In this document: positions 26,598 to 34,362 of the stretch, piece after piece
Numbering within the stretch: the stretch's first letter is position 1
Layout of the letters: each line of letters starts with the position of its first letter
From: Nitrospina sp.
GTDB taxonomy: Bacteria > Nitrospinota > Nitrospinia > Nitrospinales > VA-1
Assembly: GCA_018697205.1 (NCBI GenBank)
Contig: JABHTG010000077.1
Location: 1-35,130, forward strand
DNA: 35,130 nucleotides
Direction: 5' to 3'
The notes under the pieces: generated by a model
Told to the model about the DNA's origin: nothing
Database searches by the model: none
What the model saw: only the letters and a program-made list of their open reading frames with translations
Translations under genes and position numbers: made by a program

Positions 26598-27582
26598 AAA
26601 CACCACTGCTGTTGTAACAGGTGCTACTGGCTTTATTGGGAGTCATTTAGTTGATTATCTGGTTGAGCATGGTTGTACTGTTCACGCTTTAGTACGGAAA
26701 ACTAGTGATCAAAGATGGTTGAATAAATCAGATCAAGTGAAAATACATGTTATTGATCTTCTACAAACCTCGGCAATAGATTGTCTTAAGGAGGCAGATT
26801 ATCTTTTTCACTGTGCTGGTTTGACCAAAGCTAAAACCAGAGACGAATTTTTTTTTGGTAATGCATATTCCTGTCAGACTCTTTATGACAGGTGTATTGC
26901 AATTGGAAATAAACTAAAGGTAATTGTTCACTTAAGTAGCCTTGCTGCAGCAGGACCCAGCATTCAAGGAAAACCAAGCAAAGAAAAAAAAACATGTAAA
27001 CCGGTAACCTATTATGGAGAATCTAAACTTGCGGGTGAAGAAATAGCCCTAAAGTATTCTACATCTCTTCCTATTGTGATCATTCGTCCTCCAGTAGTCT
27101 ATGGCCCACGAGAGCAAAACTTCTTTGTTTATCTTAAAACACTTAGTCGAGGCTGGGACATAAAAATAGGGACAAGTAGACGCGAGTTATCCTTAGTTTA
27201 TATTTCAGATCTGATCCAAGCGATGGTTCAATCTATAACCTTCTACCCTCAAAAGGAAAAAATATACTATGTTACTGATGGAGAATCTTATGCTTGGAGT
27301 GATATTTCAGATTGTGCAATTAAAATTCTTGATGTTCGTCCTAAAACACTGATTGTCCCAAAGTTGTTACTGCATTTTTTCTCTTTCTTTTTTGAGACAT
27401 TAGCATGGTTTAGTGGGAAAACAGCTCTTTTAGATAGGCAAAGAATGATTGATATTTGTCAATCATCTTGGGTCGCTTCCCCTAAAGCATTTTTTCAATC
27501 CCATAAGTTTAAACCCAAAAATAATTTAGCAAAAGGGCTAAAAGAGACTATTGATTGGTATAAGGAAAACGATTGGCTATAA
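26575..27582 (+). CDS. NAD-dependent epimerase/dehydratase (extended SDR), candidate ceramide reductase
   Basis: 335 residues. The Rossmann motif TGATGFIG (15-22) and the catalytic Tyr147/Lys151 of YGESK, with Ser121-122 on the preceding strand, mark an extended SDR. Such enzymes act on nucleotide sugars or on 3-keto groups. In Caulobacter an SDR of this type (CerR) reduces the keto group of the acylated sphingoid base; the overlap with the acyltransferase suggests the same job here. ATG 26575 is chosen because the longer frame (from 26503) would lie deep inside the preceding gene and add residues before the first beta strand. Three bases separate it from the phosphotransferase gene. A hydrophobic stretch near 265-280 might touch the membrane. 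Confidence 0.78.
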   Translation: MSGTSSLENTTAVVTGATGFIGSHLVDYLVEHGCTVHALVRKTSDQRWLNKSDQVKIHVIDLLQTSAIDCLKEADYLFHCAGLTKAKTRDEFFFGNAYSCQTLYDRCIAIGNKLKVIVHLSSLAAAGPSIQGKPSKEKKTCKPVTYYGESKLAGEEIALKYSTSLPIVIIRPPVVYGPREQNFFVYLKTLSRGWDIKIGTSRRELSLVYISDLIQAMVQSITFYPQKEKIYYVTDGESYAWSDISDCAIKILDVRPKTLIVPKLLLHFFSFFFETLAWFSGKTALLDRQRMIDICQSSWVASPKAFFQSHKFKPKNNLAKGLKETIDWYKENDWL

Positions 27583-27585
27583 AAA

Positions 27586-28464
27586 ATGAATGTTTCGATA
27601 GATCAAGTTTCATCTGTTAAAGAAATTATAGAACCAGTGAATCGCTACTTTCATAATCCTGTAGCAGCAAATATTGTAAAAGCTTTAAAGGATACCTGGG
27701 TTACTCCAAATCAAATAACATATTTTTCGATTTTTGTCGGGCTAGTTTCAGCATATAATTTTAGCCTAGGCACGCAACAGTCATTTATTTTTGCAGGTGT
27801 TTTATTAGAGATTGTTTTGATTTTGGACTGCGTAGATGGCCAGTTAGCGCGAGCTAAAGGTTGCTCTAGTGACTGGGGTCGACTTCTGGATGGGATTGCG
27901 GGTTATATTATTTACTTAGCCGTCCTTACGGGATTAATTATCGGTTTTGGTAAAGAGCATATAACATTGGTTGCTTTTGGTATAATTACTATCATGCGAG
28001 GTATAGCCTATGATTACTGTAAGCTTACAATTATAACGACAATTCAACAGGGATATGACGGGAGTATTAAAGAGATATCAGATACTTATTCAAAAATATC
28101 CCAAAATAAATCATATCTACTAAAGGTATATTTTTACTACTTACAACTCCAGCGATTAATTTTTTGCGGCTATTTTACAAGTTTCGATAAATTTGTGGAT
28201 AGTGGAGAAGAAAATTTTGTGGGGGCTCCTTTATCTTTCAGTGAAAGAAAAGATTATCAAAAAGTAATTAGTCCTTTGATGGTTATGTGGAGTTGGAATG
28301 GAGTAGACTTACCTTTATTTCTATTGGTGCTAATGTCCTTATTTGGAGCTATGGATAGTTGTTTGCTTCCGTTAGTATGTTTTTTTGTTTTGCAATTTAT
28401 TTTAGTTATGATTTACCATCGTACACGATCTCAAATTTTTTTTAATATAAAAAAATTAAATTAA
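27586..28464 (+). CDS. CDP-alcohol phosphatidyltransferase family protein with altered motif
   Basis: 292 residues, several membrane segments. The family motif D-x2-D-G-x2-A-R-x8-G-x3-D-x3-D appears from Asp81: Asp81, Asp84-Gly85, Ala88-Arg89, Gly98 and Asp102 match, but the last position, Asp in the family, is Gly106 (codon GGT at 27901-27903; GAT would give Asp). That fourth Asp is the proposed catalytic base, so the enzyme may be impaired, work differently, or use another residue. It should transfer a phospho-head group between a CDP-alcohol and a lipid hydroxyl. After the ceramide-like genes it could add, for example, a phosphoinositol or phosphoethanolamine head; the acceptor is inference. 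It starts 3 bases after the SDR stop. Confidence 0.82.
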   Translation: MNVSIDQVSSVKEIIEPVNRYFHNPVAANIVKALKDTWVTPNQITYFSIFVGLVSAYNFSLGTQQSFIFAGVLLEIVLILDCVDGQLARAKGCSSDWGRLLDGIAGYIIYLAVLTGLIIGFGKEHITLVAFGIITIMRGIAYDYCKLTIITTIQQGYDGSIKEISDTYSKISQNKSYLLKVYFYYLQLQRLIFCGYFTSFDKFVDSGEENFVGAPLSFSERKDYQKVISPLMVMWSWNGVDLPLFLLVLMSLFGAMDSCLLPLVCFFVLQFILVMIYHRTRSQIFFNIKKLN

Positions 28465-28535
28465 AGTGATTCGATGATTTGTTTGGTTATGATAGGCGGA
28501 GTCTGACTTTTTTGATTGATAAATGGATAAATTAA

Positions 28536-28856
28536 ATGAATAGTGATAGCAAAGTAATAGGGAAGTGGAGAAAAGCAAAAATTAGGAGAGTTCTAGGCCC
28601 AACCCTGGCGATTATCGGTTTGTTTTACACCTACCATTCACATCTGGATGGGTGCCCTCGTGAAGTTATTTTCGCAGCTTGGGCATTGCTACCGCCGATC
28701 TGGTTAATTTTCGAATATTGGCTATTATTCGATCGAAACGAGGAATCAGAAAAAGATTTCAAAACATTTAAGTATAGTCAAAGTTTAGCGCGAACTTTAT
28801 GGGGCGGTTTTTTGATTTTCCTTATAGCCTTTTATTCTGGAGTTTTAGGAGAGTAA
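28536..28856 (+). CDS. Small membrane protein, three predicted helices
   Basis: 106 residues with hydrophobic segments near 19-33, 43-65 and 87-103 and a basic N-terminus (GKWRKAKIRR). No motif or family was recognised. It follows the phosphotransferase by 71 bases on the same strand and is the last rightward gene before two leftward ones, so it could belong to the lipid operon. SD weak. It converges on hspQ, with 19 bases between stops. Confidence 0.6.
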   Translation: MNSDSKVIGKWRKAKIRRVLGPTLAIIGLFYTYHSHLDGCPREVIFAAWALLPPIWLIFEYWLLFDRNEESEKDFKTFKYSQSLARTLWGGFLIFLIAFYSGVLGE

Positions 28857-28875
28857 AAAGGGGAAGCTAATTTAA

Positions 28876-29121
28876 TCAGTTGTTAGTTGCTGGATTACTT
28901 TCTAGATTACGCTCTGCGACGTAAGTTTCCATTCCATCTGTTTTTTTTACATGATACCAAGGCTTTTCTTTCGGCGGTCGGGAACGAGCTACTACCTCAT
29001 ACCATTGGTCGTCGCCCTTGTAGCAAGGGTCTACTGCAATAATGACCCCATAGTATTTAAATAGTTTGTGGTGTACTTGCTGACCAAAAGTAAACTTATT
29101 TTTTGAGACAGAATTAGACAT
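28876..29121 (-). CDS. hspQ: HspQ-like (YccV) protein
   Basis: 81 residues matching the HspQ/YccV domain: FTFGQQVHHKLFKYYGVII, the DQWYEV segment, RPPKEKPWYHV, and TYVAERNL near the end. HspQ binds hemimethylated oriC DNA and modulates Lon proteolysis in enterobacteria; only the fold can be claimed here. ATG 29121-29119 is preferred to the in-frame TTG 29136, because GGAAG lies 8 bases before it. Free-standing, leftward, convergent with the small membrane gene. Confidence 0.85.
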   Translation of the reverse strand: MSNSVSKNKFTFGQQVHHKLFKYYGVIIAVDPCYKGDDQWYEVVARSRPPKEKPWYHVKKTDGMETYVAERNLESNPATNN

Positions 29122-29219
29122 TTGAATTTCTTCCAATCAGATTAGATACATGACTTTGGTTAAGAAACTGCATTTTTAGAGAAATCCTGCAGTTTGGTAA
29201 GAAAACATATTGTGGTTTG

Positions 29220-29441
29220 TCAGTTGGAATTAATTCTATAATAATAGTCACCTAGCTTAAATGCACCTCCATTTCTAACCACACCAAAAAACGTTTTCAG
29301 TTTTTCGTTAGAAAGCTTATCTAAAACTGTATTTTGGAGATCTTTAAAATTAATTTCTTCCCAAAAAGAATAGTCTGCAGACCGCTCAAGCGGGTAAATC
29401 GAGATGTCTTCCATTTCAATATGGTATTGATCTTCTGTCAT
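29220..29441 (-). CDS. Hypothetical small acidic protein
   Basis: 73 residues, acidic in the first half (TEDQYHIEMEDIS), with no Cys, signal peptide or membrane helix. The C-terminus ends GAFKLGDYYYRINSN, mixed polar and aromatic. No family recognised. The ATG is at 29441-29439 with no clear SD. It lies about 100 bases upstream of hspQ on the same strand. A real gene is likely from its length in a dense strand context, but not certain. Confidence 0.5.
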   Translation of the reverse strand: MTEDQYHIEMEDISIYPLERSADYSFWEEINFKDLQNTVLDKLSNEKLKTFFGVVRNGGAFKLGDYYYRINSN

Positions 29442-29753
29442 ATGTTGGGGGTCTTCATGTTTGAGTCGAGTTAAATAAATTTTACTGAATCTTTATAGAA
29501 AAATATGATAGAAATTATAACTCAAAACCGATCTGGTGCAAAGGTTCCTGTTTTTTTATATTTTTCATTTATCTTTATTTTAATGCGATTGTCTCCTTTT
29601 TAGTATTGTGCAACTAAAATATAATATTGGAGCGTAATTAATATTTTTATTATCTAGAAAGGAAAAGATTTCTATTATAAAAATTGAAAAGCTCGTATGT
29701 CCATTAATGGTGCAATAATGTTATAAGTATTGAGTTAAAAAGGAGCTATATCT
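29442..29753. other. Intergenic region upstream of coaX
   Basis: 312 bases, divergent between the small leftward gene and coaX. TATAAT at 29620-29625 is a possible -10 box for coaX, but the sequence 17 bases upstream (TTTTTA) matches the -35 poorly. AAGGAG for coaX lies at its end. Nothing else stands out. Confidence 0.35.
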
Positions 29754-30521
29754 GTGTTACTTGCAATTGATGTTGGCAATTCAAATAATGTTATAGGCTT
29801 ATTCTCTGGGGATAAGCTTTTAACCCATTGGCGTATTCGAACTGAATGGACCCGCACGTCTGATGAATATTGGGTGTTAATCAAAGAGTTTATTCTACTT
29901 AACGATGTAGATGTTGAAATTATTGATGATATTATTATTGCTTGTGTGGTTCCACCTTTGATTCCTATTTTAAAGGAGATGAGCAGGAAGTATTTTTCGT
30001 GTGTCCCTCTAATTGTTGGTCCTGGAATTAAGACTGGAATATCGATACTTTATAAAAACCCTGCTGAAGTAGGTGCTGATCGTATTGTTAATTCTGTAGC
30101 AGCTTTTGAGAAATATGGAGGCCCACTGATTATAGTCGATTTTGGTACAGCGACAACATTTGACGCTGTTTCTAAAAAGGGTGAGTATCTGGGGGGAGCT
30201 ATTTTCCCAGGGGTCCAATTATCTTTAGAGGCTCTTTTTAAAAATGCAGCTAAACTTCCTCGTGTTGAAATGGCAGAGCCTGATAACGTTATAGGAAAAT
30301 CAACGATTGAAAGCATCCACTCGGGAACAATTTATGGGTTCATGAGTATGATTGACGGGATGGTTCTAAAAATACAGGAAGAACTTCAGGAAAAGGCTCA
30401 GGTTATCGCAACAGGAGGAATAGTTGACTTGATAGCTTCAAAATCTAAATCAATAAATACTATAGATCCTTTTCTAACTCTTGAAGGATTACGTATAATA
30501 CACCAAAGAAATCAAGGGTAA
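29754..30521 (+). CDS. coaX: Type III pantothenate kinase
   Basis: 255 residues, the normal length. ASKHA-fold motifs are in place: DVGNSN (6-11), GADRIVN (107-113) with Asp109, the catalytic base in CoaX, and DFGTATTFD (129-137), then GGAIFPG (147-153). It phosphorylates pantothenate with ATP, the first committed CoA step, and is not feedback-inhibited by CoA in this type. GTG start with AAGGAG nine bases upstream. It lies 63 bases before an LRR gene on the same strand, which may share its transcript. Confidence 0.95.
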   Translation: MLLAIDVGNSNNVIGLFSGDKLLTHWRIRTEWTRTSDEYWVLIKEFILLNDVDVEIIDDIIIACVVPPLIPILKEMSRKYFSCVPLIVGPGIKTGISILYKNPAEVGADRIVNSVAAFEKYGGPLIIVDFGTATTFDAVSKKGEYLGGAIFPGVQLSLEALFKNAAKLPRVEMAEPDNVIGKSTIESIHSGTIYGFMSMIDGMVLKIQEELQEKAQVIATGGIVDLIASKSKSINTIDPFLTLEGLRIIHQRNQG

Positions 30522-30584
30522 TTTTTTATTTATTGCAACTAAATAGTAGGAAATAACCGTGAGTATTATTCTAGGAGTGTTTTA

Positions 30585-31541
30585 ATGGGTATTATTAGAG
30601 GTGGTGACGCCGAGTATGATAGCAGTAGGCCAAGTTTAGAAGAGCTGACCCCAAAAATTGAAAAAGCTATCACCAGTAGCTTAGAGTCCAACCCGAAGAT
30701 ATTAAAGTTATCGGGTAAATATTACTCTACAGATGAAATTACTTTGCTATCAAGGTCTTCCCAAGTTAAGGAGGTTCTTGTTTTAGATTTAGAAGATAAT
30801 CAAATTGGAGATGAGGGTTTAAAAATTCTTACTGAATCGAGCCAGTTATTAAACCTTGAAGTTCTAAATCTTGGAGTTAATTTCATAACAGATGAAGGGA
30901 TAAAGGAATGGGCTAACTCTTCAAATGTTAGTCTCAAAAATATAAAATCGCTGTCTTTGTCGGATAATAAATTAACAGATGACTCGCTGGTAGATTTCGT
31001 TAGATCATCAAATTTTTCGCAATTAGAATCGCTAGATATCAGTTGGATGGAAGCTGGAAACAAAACGGCCATAGCTATAGGTATGGCCGATACTCTCCCT
31101 GGCCTAAAAAAACTTGATCTTGAACGTAGTTATGTCGATGCAGAGGGAATACGTTCACTGGTTGACGGTAAAATTGCTGAAAACCTTGAAGATCTTAATC
31201 TTGCGGCAAACAAGTTTGGTGATGAGGGAGTAAACATAATTGCTAGTACTTCTAAACTAAAAAATCTCAAAGTTCTCAACCTTTCTCAGAATATGATTGG
31301 AGACGATGGTGCTAAAGCCATTGGAATCTCTACTCAATTAAGTGGGTTGACTCATCTTTATATGGGAAGGAACGCTTTTGGCCCGGAAGGTGCGAGGGCA
31401 ATTCATGAAACCAAAGTTCTGACACAATTAAAGACGCTTGTCCTTCAGGAGGGAGTAGAGACCACCCCAGATTTAGTTAATTATTCTCGACCTGAGTTAT
31501 TGCGCCCAGAAGACCCTGAATTATTTAACCCGAAGAAATGA
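30585..31541 (+). CDS. Leucine-rich-repeat protein, ribonuclease-inhibitor type (318 residues)
   Basis: After about 60 residues, eight to nine repeats of roughly 27-29 residues follow, each with a LxxLxLxxNxI/F core and a GDEG-type turn: LDLEDNQIGDEG, LNLGVNFITDEG, LSLSDNKLTDDS, and on to LYMGRNAFGPEG. This is the RI-like class common in eukaryotes and scattered in bacteria. It has no signal peptide and is probably cytoplasmic; it could bind a protein partner, unknown here. AGGAG lies 8 bases before ATG 30585. It has two LRR relatives nearby (31649 and 33637) and converges on the first of them with a shared hairpin between. Confidence 0.82.
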   Translation: MGIIRGGDAEYDSSRPSLEELTPKIEKAITSSLESNPKILKLSGKYYSTDEITLLSRSSQVKEVLVLDLEDNQIGDEGLKILTESSQLLNLEVLNLGVNFITDEGIKEWANSSNVSLKNIKSLSLSDNKLTDDSLVDFVRSSNFSQLESLDISWMEAGNKTAIAIGMADTLPGLKKLDLERSYVDAEGIRSLVDGKIAENLEDLNLAANKFGDEGVNIIASTSKLKNLKVLNLSQNMIGDDGAKAIGISTQLSGLTHLYMGRNAFGPEGARAIHETKVLTQLKTLVLQEGVETTPDLVNYSRPELLRPEDPELFNPKK

Positions 31542-31568
31542 TTCTCTTTGCATAGAAAGGTAAAAGTG

Positions 31569-31618
31569 AAAAAAGACTGTGCGGTTTATCTCATTAAGAG
31601 TTAGTCCGCAGTTTTTCT
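31569..31618. terminator. Bidirectional terminator between converging LRR genes
   Basis: A6 (31569-31574) then GACTGTGCGG (31575-31584) pairs with CCGCAGTTTTT (31606-31616), with a 2-base bulge. The loop contains a further CTC/GAG pairing. T-run on one side and A-run on the other suit both strands. Confidence 0.6.
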
Positions 31619-31648
31619 AAGTATGAGGCCTCTTATGCTTATATTAGT

Positions 31649-32314
31649 TTAGAAAACCTTAAGTGTTTTTAGATGGGTTAATTTTTTAGATTCGCGAAGG
31701 GCTAATTTTGCTTTTTCAGATTTTATTCGATTACCTCCTAGATGCAGGTAAATTAAATTAGACAAAGTGTCCGAATTTGCTATTGCCAATGCACCTTCAT
31801 CACCAATTCTATTGTCAACTAAATTTAGAGAGGTTAGTTGGGTTAATGTAGGAGATGATGCCAAAGCTTTGGCCCCTCTTTCTGTAATTCCATTTTGTTC
31901 AAGGTTGAGGGTTTTTACTTCTGAGAAAAGATCGCAGGACGCGAGAGTTTCTATCCCTTCATCTCCTAGATTATTAGAACCCAAATGGAGATAATCTACT
32001 TTAGGTAGAGAATTAGATTTGGCGATAATCTTTATGCCTTCCGGACCTAAATTATTGTGAGTGATGATAATAGTTTGGATAGAGCTTAACGGCTCAAAGT
32101 CTGAGATCAGGGTAGCTAGGTTAATTCCATGTGCTCTTGTAACCTCATCTCTTTTAACAAATAAGTATGCATCTTGAAGTTTAAGGACTTTTTGATCTTT
32201 GATGTTTTCAAAAATTGCTTTCTGATCTTGGGTTAGGTTGCTTGTGGGATCTCCGTACTGTTCCCCGTCATTACAGAGCTCTTCCCAGTTTTTTAGCTTT
32301 TCAACCCGTTTCAT
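31649..32314 (-). CDS. Leucine-rich-repeat protein, ribonuclease-inhibitor type (221 residues)
   Basis: About five repeats from residue about 75: IIITHNNLGPEG, LHLGSNNLGDEG, LNLEQNGITERG, LNLVDNRIGDEG, LHLGGNRIKSEK. The first 70 residues are polar and charged, with no repeats or signal peptide. ATG 32314-32312 is chosen because it overlaps the upstream Sel1-repeat stop as ATGA, a coupled-translation arrangement; the longer frame would run back into that gene. It is paired with a secreted protein, though it looks cytoplasmic itself. Sister of the LRR genes at 30585 and 33637. Confidence 0.8.
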   Translation of the reverse strand: MKRVEKLKNWEELCNDGEQYGDPTSNLTQDQKAIFENIKDQKVLKLQDAYLFVKRDEVTRAHGINLATLISDFEPLSSIQTIIITHNNLGPEGIKIIAKSNSLPKVDYLHLGSNNLGDEGIETLASCDLFSEVKTLNLEQNGITERGAKALASSPTLTQLTSLNLVDNRIGDEGALAIANSDTLSNLIYLHLGGNRIKSEKAKLALRESKKLTHLKTLKVF

Positions 32315-32781
32315 CTCTTTAATCTTTTTTCCTTTGCGCAACCAGCTTGGTTCCCCATTTTGCAAGCTTGTTTATAAAATTTTATTGCTTTTTTTTGCCT
32401 TCCTTCTCTATAATTAATCGATCCTAAGTTAAAACAAGCTGGGTCCTCTCCTGAATCACAGGCTTTGTGATACATTTTTTTAGCTTCTTTCCAATGAGCA
32501 CTGTACTGTGTTCCTTTCATATAAAGAAGGTTACCACCGTTGGTACATCCTGTCATATAGTCAGCATCACAAGCACTTATATAAAACTTAAGAGCAGTTT
32601 TGTTATCTCGGTCAACGATACGGTATCGTTCTCCCATTCTAAAACAGGCAGCAGAGTTCTTTTCGTTATTACAGGCTGATCGCATTTTAGCTGTTTCGGC
32701 ATCATCTCCGGCCCAAGAAAAAGAAGCAAAAGTAGTACAAAATCCGAATATTAAAAAACTAAGAAAAATATTTTTTTTCAC
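32311..32781 (-). CDS. Secreted Sel1-repeat protein, Hcp-like with disulfide pairs
   Basis: 156 residues. A signal peptide (1-24, cleaved after SFSWA) leads into about four Sel1/TPR-like repeats. Each has a Cys pair about 8-10 residues apart: ACNNEKNSAAC, ACDADYMTGC, ACDSGEDPAC, ACKMGNQAGC. This is the pattern of the cysteine-rich Helicobacter Hcp proteins, where each pair is a disulfide bridging the helices. It should sit in the periplasm or outside. GTG start with AGGAGG about 10 bases upstream. Its stop overlaps the LRR gene start, so both come from one transcript. Confidence 0.85.
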   Translation of the reverse strand: MKKNIFLSFLIFGFCTTFASFSWAGDDAETAKMRSACNNEKNSAACFRMGERYRIVDRDNKTALKFYISACDADYMTGCTNGGNLLYMKGTQYSAHWKEAKKMYHKACDSGEDPACFNLGSINYREGRQKKAIKFYKQACKMGNQAGCAKEKRLKR

Positions 32782-33020
32782 AGCAGAAAGTCCTCCTAGA
32801 AAGGTTAAACACCTTAGGCCACTCTTTTATGTTTCGTGAAGTGCACGACAATTGTAACATAATAGACAATTAACAACTGATTTTAAGTATCTAACACTTA
32901 AGTGGAGAGTTTTGTTTGCAACAAACTGTTAAGTACTTTAATCTTCAAGCTCGTTGATATATGAATTATTTAACTGTGTAAAATTTTTTATTTATTGATT
33001 GAATGGAGTAAGCTGATTGC

Positions 33021-33542
33021 ATGAACATTGTTTTTATAGGCTATAGAGGTACAGGAAAATCTTTAATATCAAAGGTTCTGGCAGATATTCTTCATTCTCG
33101 GCGCTATAGCCTTGACGAAGAAATTGCTTTACAAGCGAATAAATCTATTCGTGAAATAGTTGAACAAGATGGTTGGGACAGGTTTCGCGAGATTGAGAGA
33201 AGTGTGGTTGTGCAGGTTTCATCGGAAGCTCACAATTCTATTATCGACTGCGGTGGTGGAGTGATATTAGATGAGCGTAATGTGACGGATCTAAGACAGA
33301 GTGGAAAAGTTGTTCTTTTAACATCAAGTTTTGAAAAAATTATTCAGCGTATAAACCGAGATTTGAGTCGACCTCCACTTGAGCAAGCACTTACTTTTGA
33401 AGAAGAACAGCAAAAAGTTTTAACAGAACGTGACCCCAAATATCGCGCTGCAGCTGATTGTATTTTTGATACCACCTATTTAAAGCCTCAGCAAATAGCG
33501 ATAAATATTATCGAGTATTTTAAAAAGAAAGTGTGGATATGA
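33021..33542 (+). CDS. aroK: Shikimate kinase
   Basis: 173 residues, normal for AroK/AroL. Walker A GYRGTGKS (7-14), Asp32 (shikimate and Mg), FREIE with Arg56, CGGGV (77-81, shikimate), the lid with Arg117 (SRPPL) and Arg142 near ERDPKY. It makes shikimate 3-phosphate with ATP on the way to chorismate. No other aro gene is in the window. An LRR gene follows closely, so aroK may head a short operon with it. No strong SD; the ATG is set by the conserved N-terminal strand. Confidence 0.94.
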   Translation: MNIVFIGYRGTGKSLISKVLADILHSRRYSLDEEIALQANKSIREIVEQDGWDRFREIERSVVVQVSSEAHNSIIDCGGGVILDERNVTDLRQSGKVVLLTSSFEKIIQRINRDLSRPPLEQALTFEEEQQKVLTERDPKYRAAADCIFDTTYLKPQQIAINIIEYFKKKVWI

Positions 33543-33636
33543 AATAATGAGTCCTTTATTTGAAAGTCTCGTAGATAATAGTATGTTTTTACTTTCTCAT
33601 GAAATGAGTAACGAAAATCCATTAGAAGGAGGTGAG

Positions 33637-34347
33637 ATGGAAAATTACTTGAGGATTGAGGGCAAAGCAGAGCCACAGTTTAAACTTCAGCTCGATGATA
33701 AGGATGTCAATATTGAAGAATTAGAAGACCTCATGGGATATTCGCGGATTAAGACAGTAGCAGAGTTATGGTTAGATAGGAACGAGTTTGGTGACAGAGG
33801 GGTAGAACTTTTATCCACTGCAAAAGAACTAAGTAGTCTTCAAGTACTTTCTTTAGCCGGGAATAAGCTTTCAGATTATGCGCTTAGTTCATTGGCCAAC
33901 TCAAAGACTTTAACGCACTTAAAAAGACTATTTATTCATGACAACTTTCTGAGTTCTACTGGGGTGGGTGAATTGGCCCAATCAGGAACGATAACTTCTC
34001 TTGAAATCCTCTATCTTAAACAAAATAAGCTTAGAACCGATGGGGCAAAAGCTTTGGCAACTTCTTCTGCTTTTCAAAATGTTAAGGAATTATATTTGGG
34101 GCGAACCCAATTAGGTAATGATGGAGTAACTCATTTGTGTAATGGTAGACCATGGCCAAGTCTTGTAACTTTATCATTAGCCCAAAATGGTTTGGATGAT
34201 AAGTCTGCAAAAATACTTGCTGAAACGGAATCATTTCCCAAGCTCAATACTCTTGATTTATATAACAATAATATTAGTGATGAGGCGGTGGATGTTATCA
34301 GATGCTCTCCGCGCTTAAAAAAATTACGTATTTTACAAGTTAACTGA
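33637..34347 (+). CDS. Leucine-rich-repeat protein, ribonuclease-inhibitor type (236 residues)
   Basis: About seven RI-like repeats: LWLDRNEFGDRG, LSLAGNKLSDYA, LFIHDNFLSSTG, LYLKQNKLRTDG, LYLGRTQLGNDG, LSLAQNGLDDKS and LDLYNNNISDEA. No signal peptide. The frame is open from an ATG at 33547, five bases after the aroK stop, but ATG 33637 has an almost ideal SD (AAGGAGG, 4 bases upstream) and begins 40 residues before the repeats; 33547 has none. If the longer form is used, about 30 residues are added. Cytoplasmic; partner unknown. It lies 15 bases before the AlkA-like gene on the same strand. Confidence 0.78.
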   Translation: MENYLRIEGKAEPQFKLQLDDKDVNIEELEDLMGYSRIKTVAELWLDRNEFGDRGVELLSTAKELSSLQVLSLAGNKLSDYALSSLANSKTLTHLKRLFIHDNFLSSTGVGELAQSGTITSLEILYLKQNKLRTDGAKALATSSAFQNVKELYLGRTQLGNDGVTHLCNGRPWPSLVTLSLAQNGLDDKSAKILAETESFPKLNTLDLYNNNISDEAVDVIRCSPRLKKLRILQVN

Positions 34348-34362
34348 GTCTAATATTAGAAA

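Noticed and set aside
29620-29625. TATAAT upstream of coaX as a promoter
   Set aside because: No acceptable -35 at 16-18 bases; TATAAT is expected by chance here.
32315-32365. Longer N-terminus for the 221-residue LRR protein
   Set aside because: It lies fully in the Sel1-repeat gene; the ATGA overlap at 32314 is the natural start.
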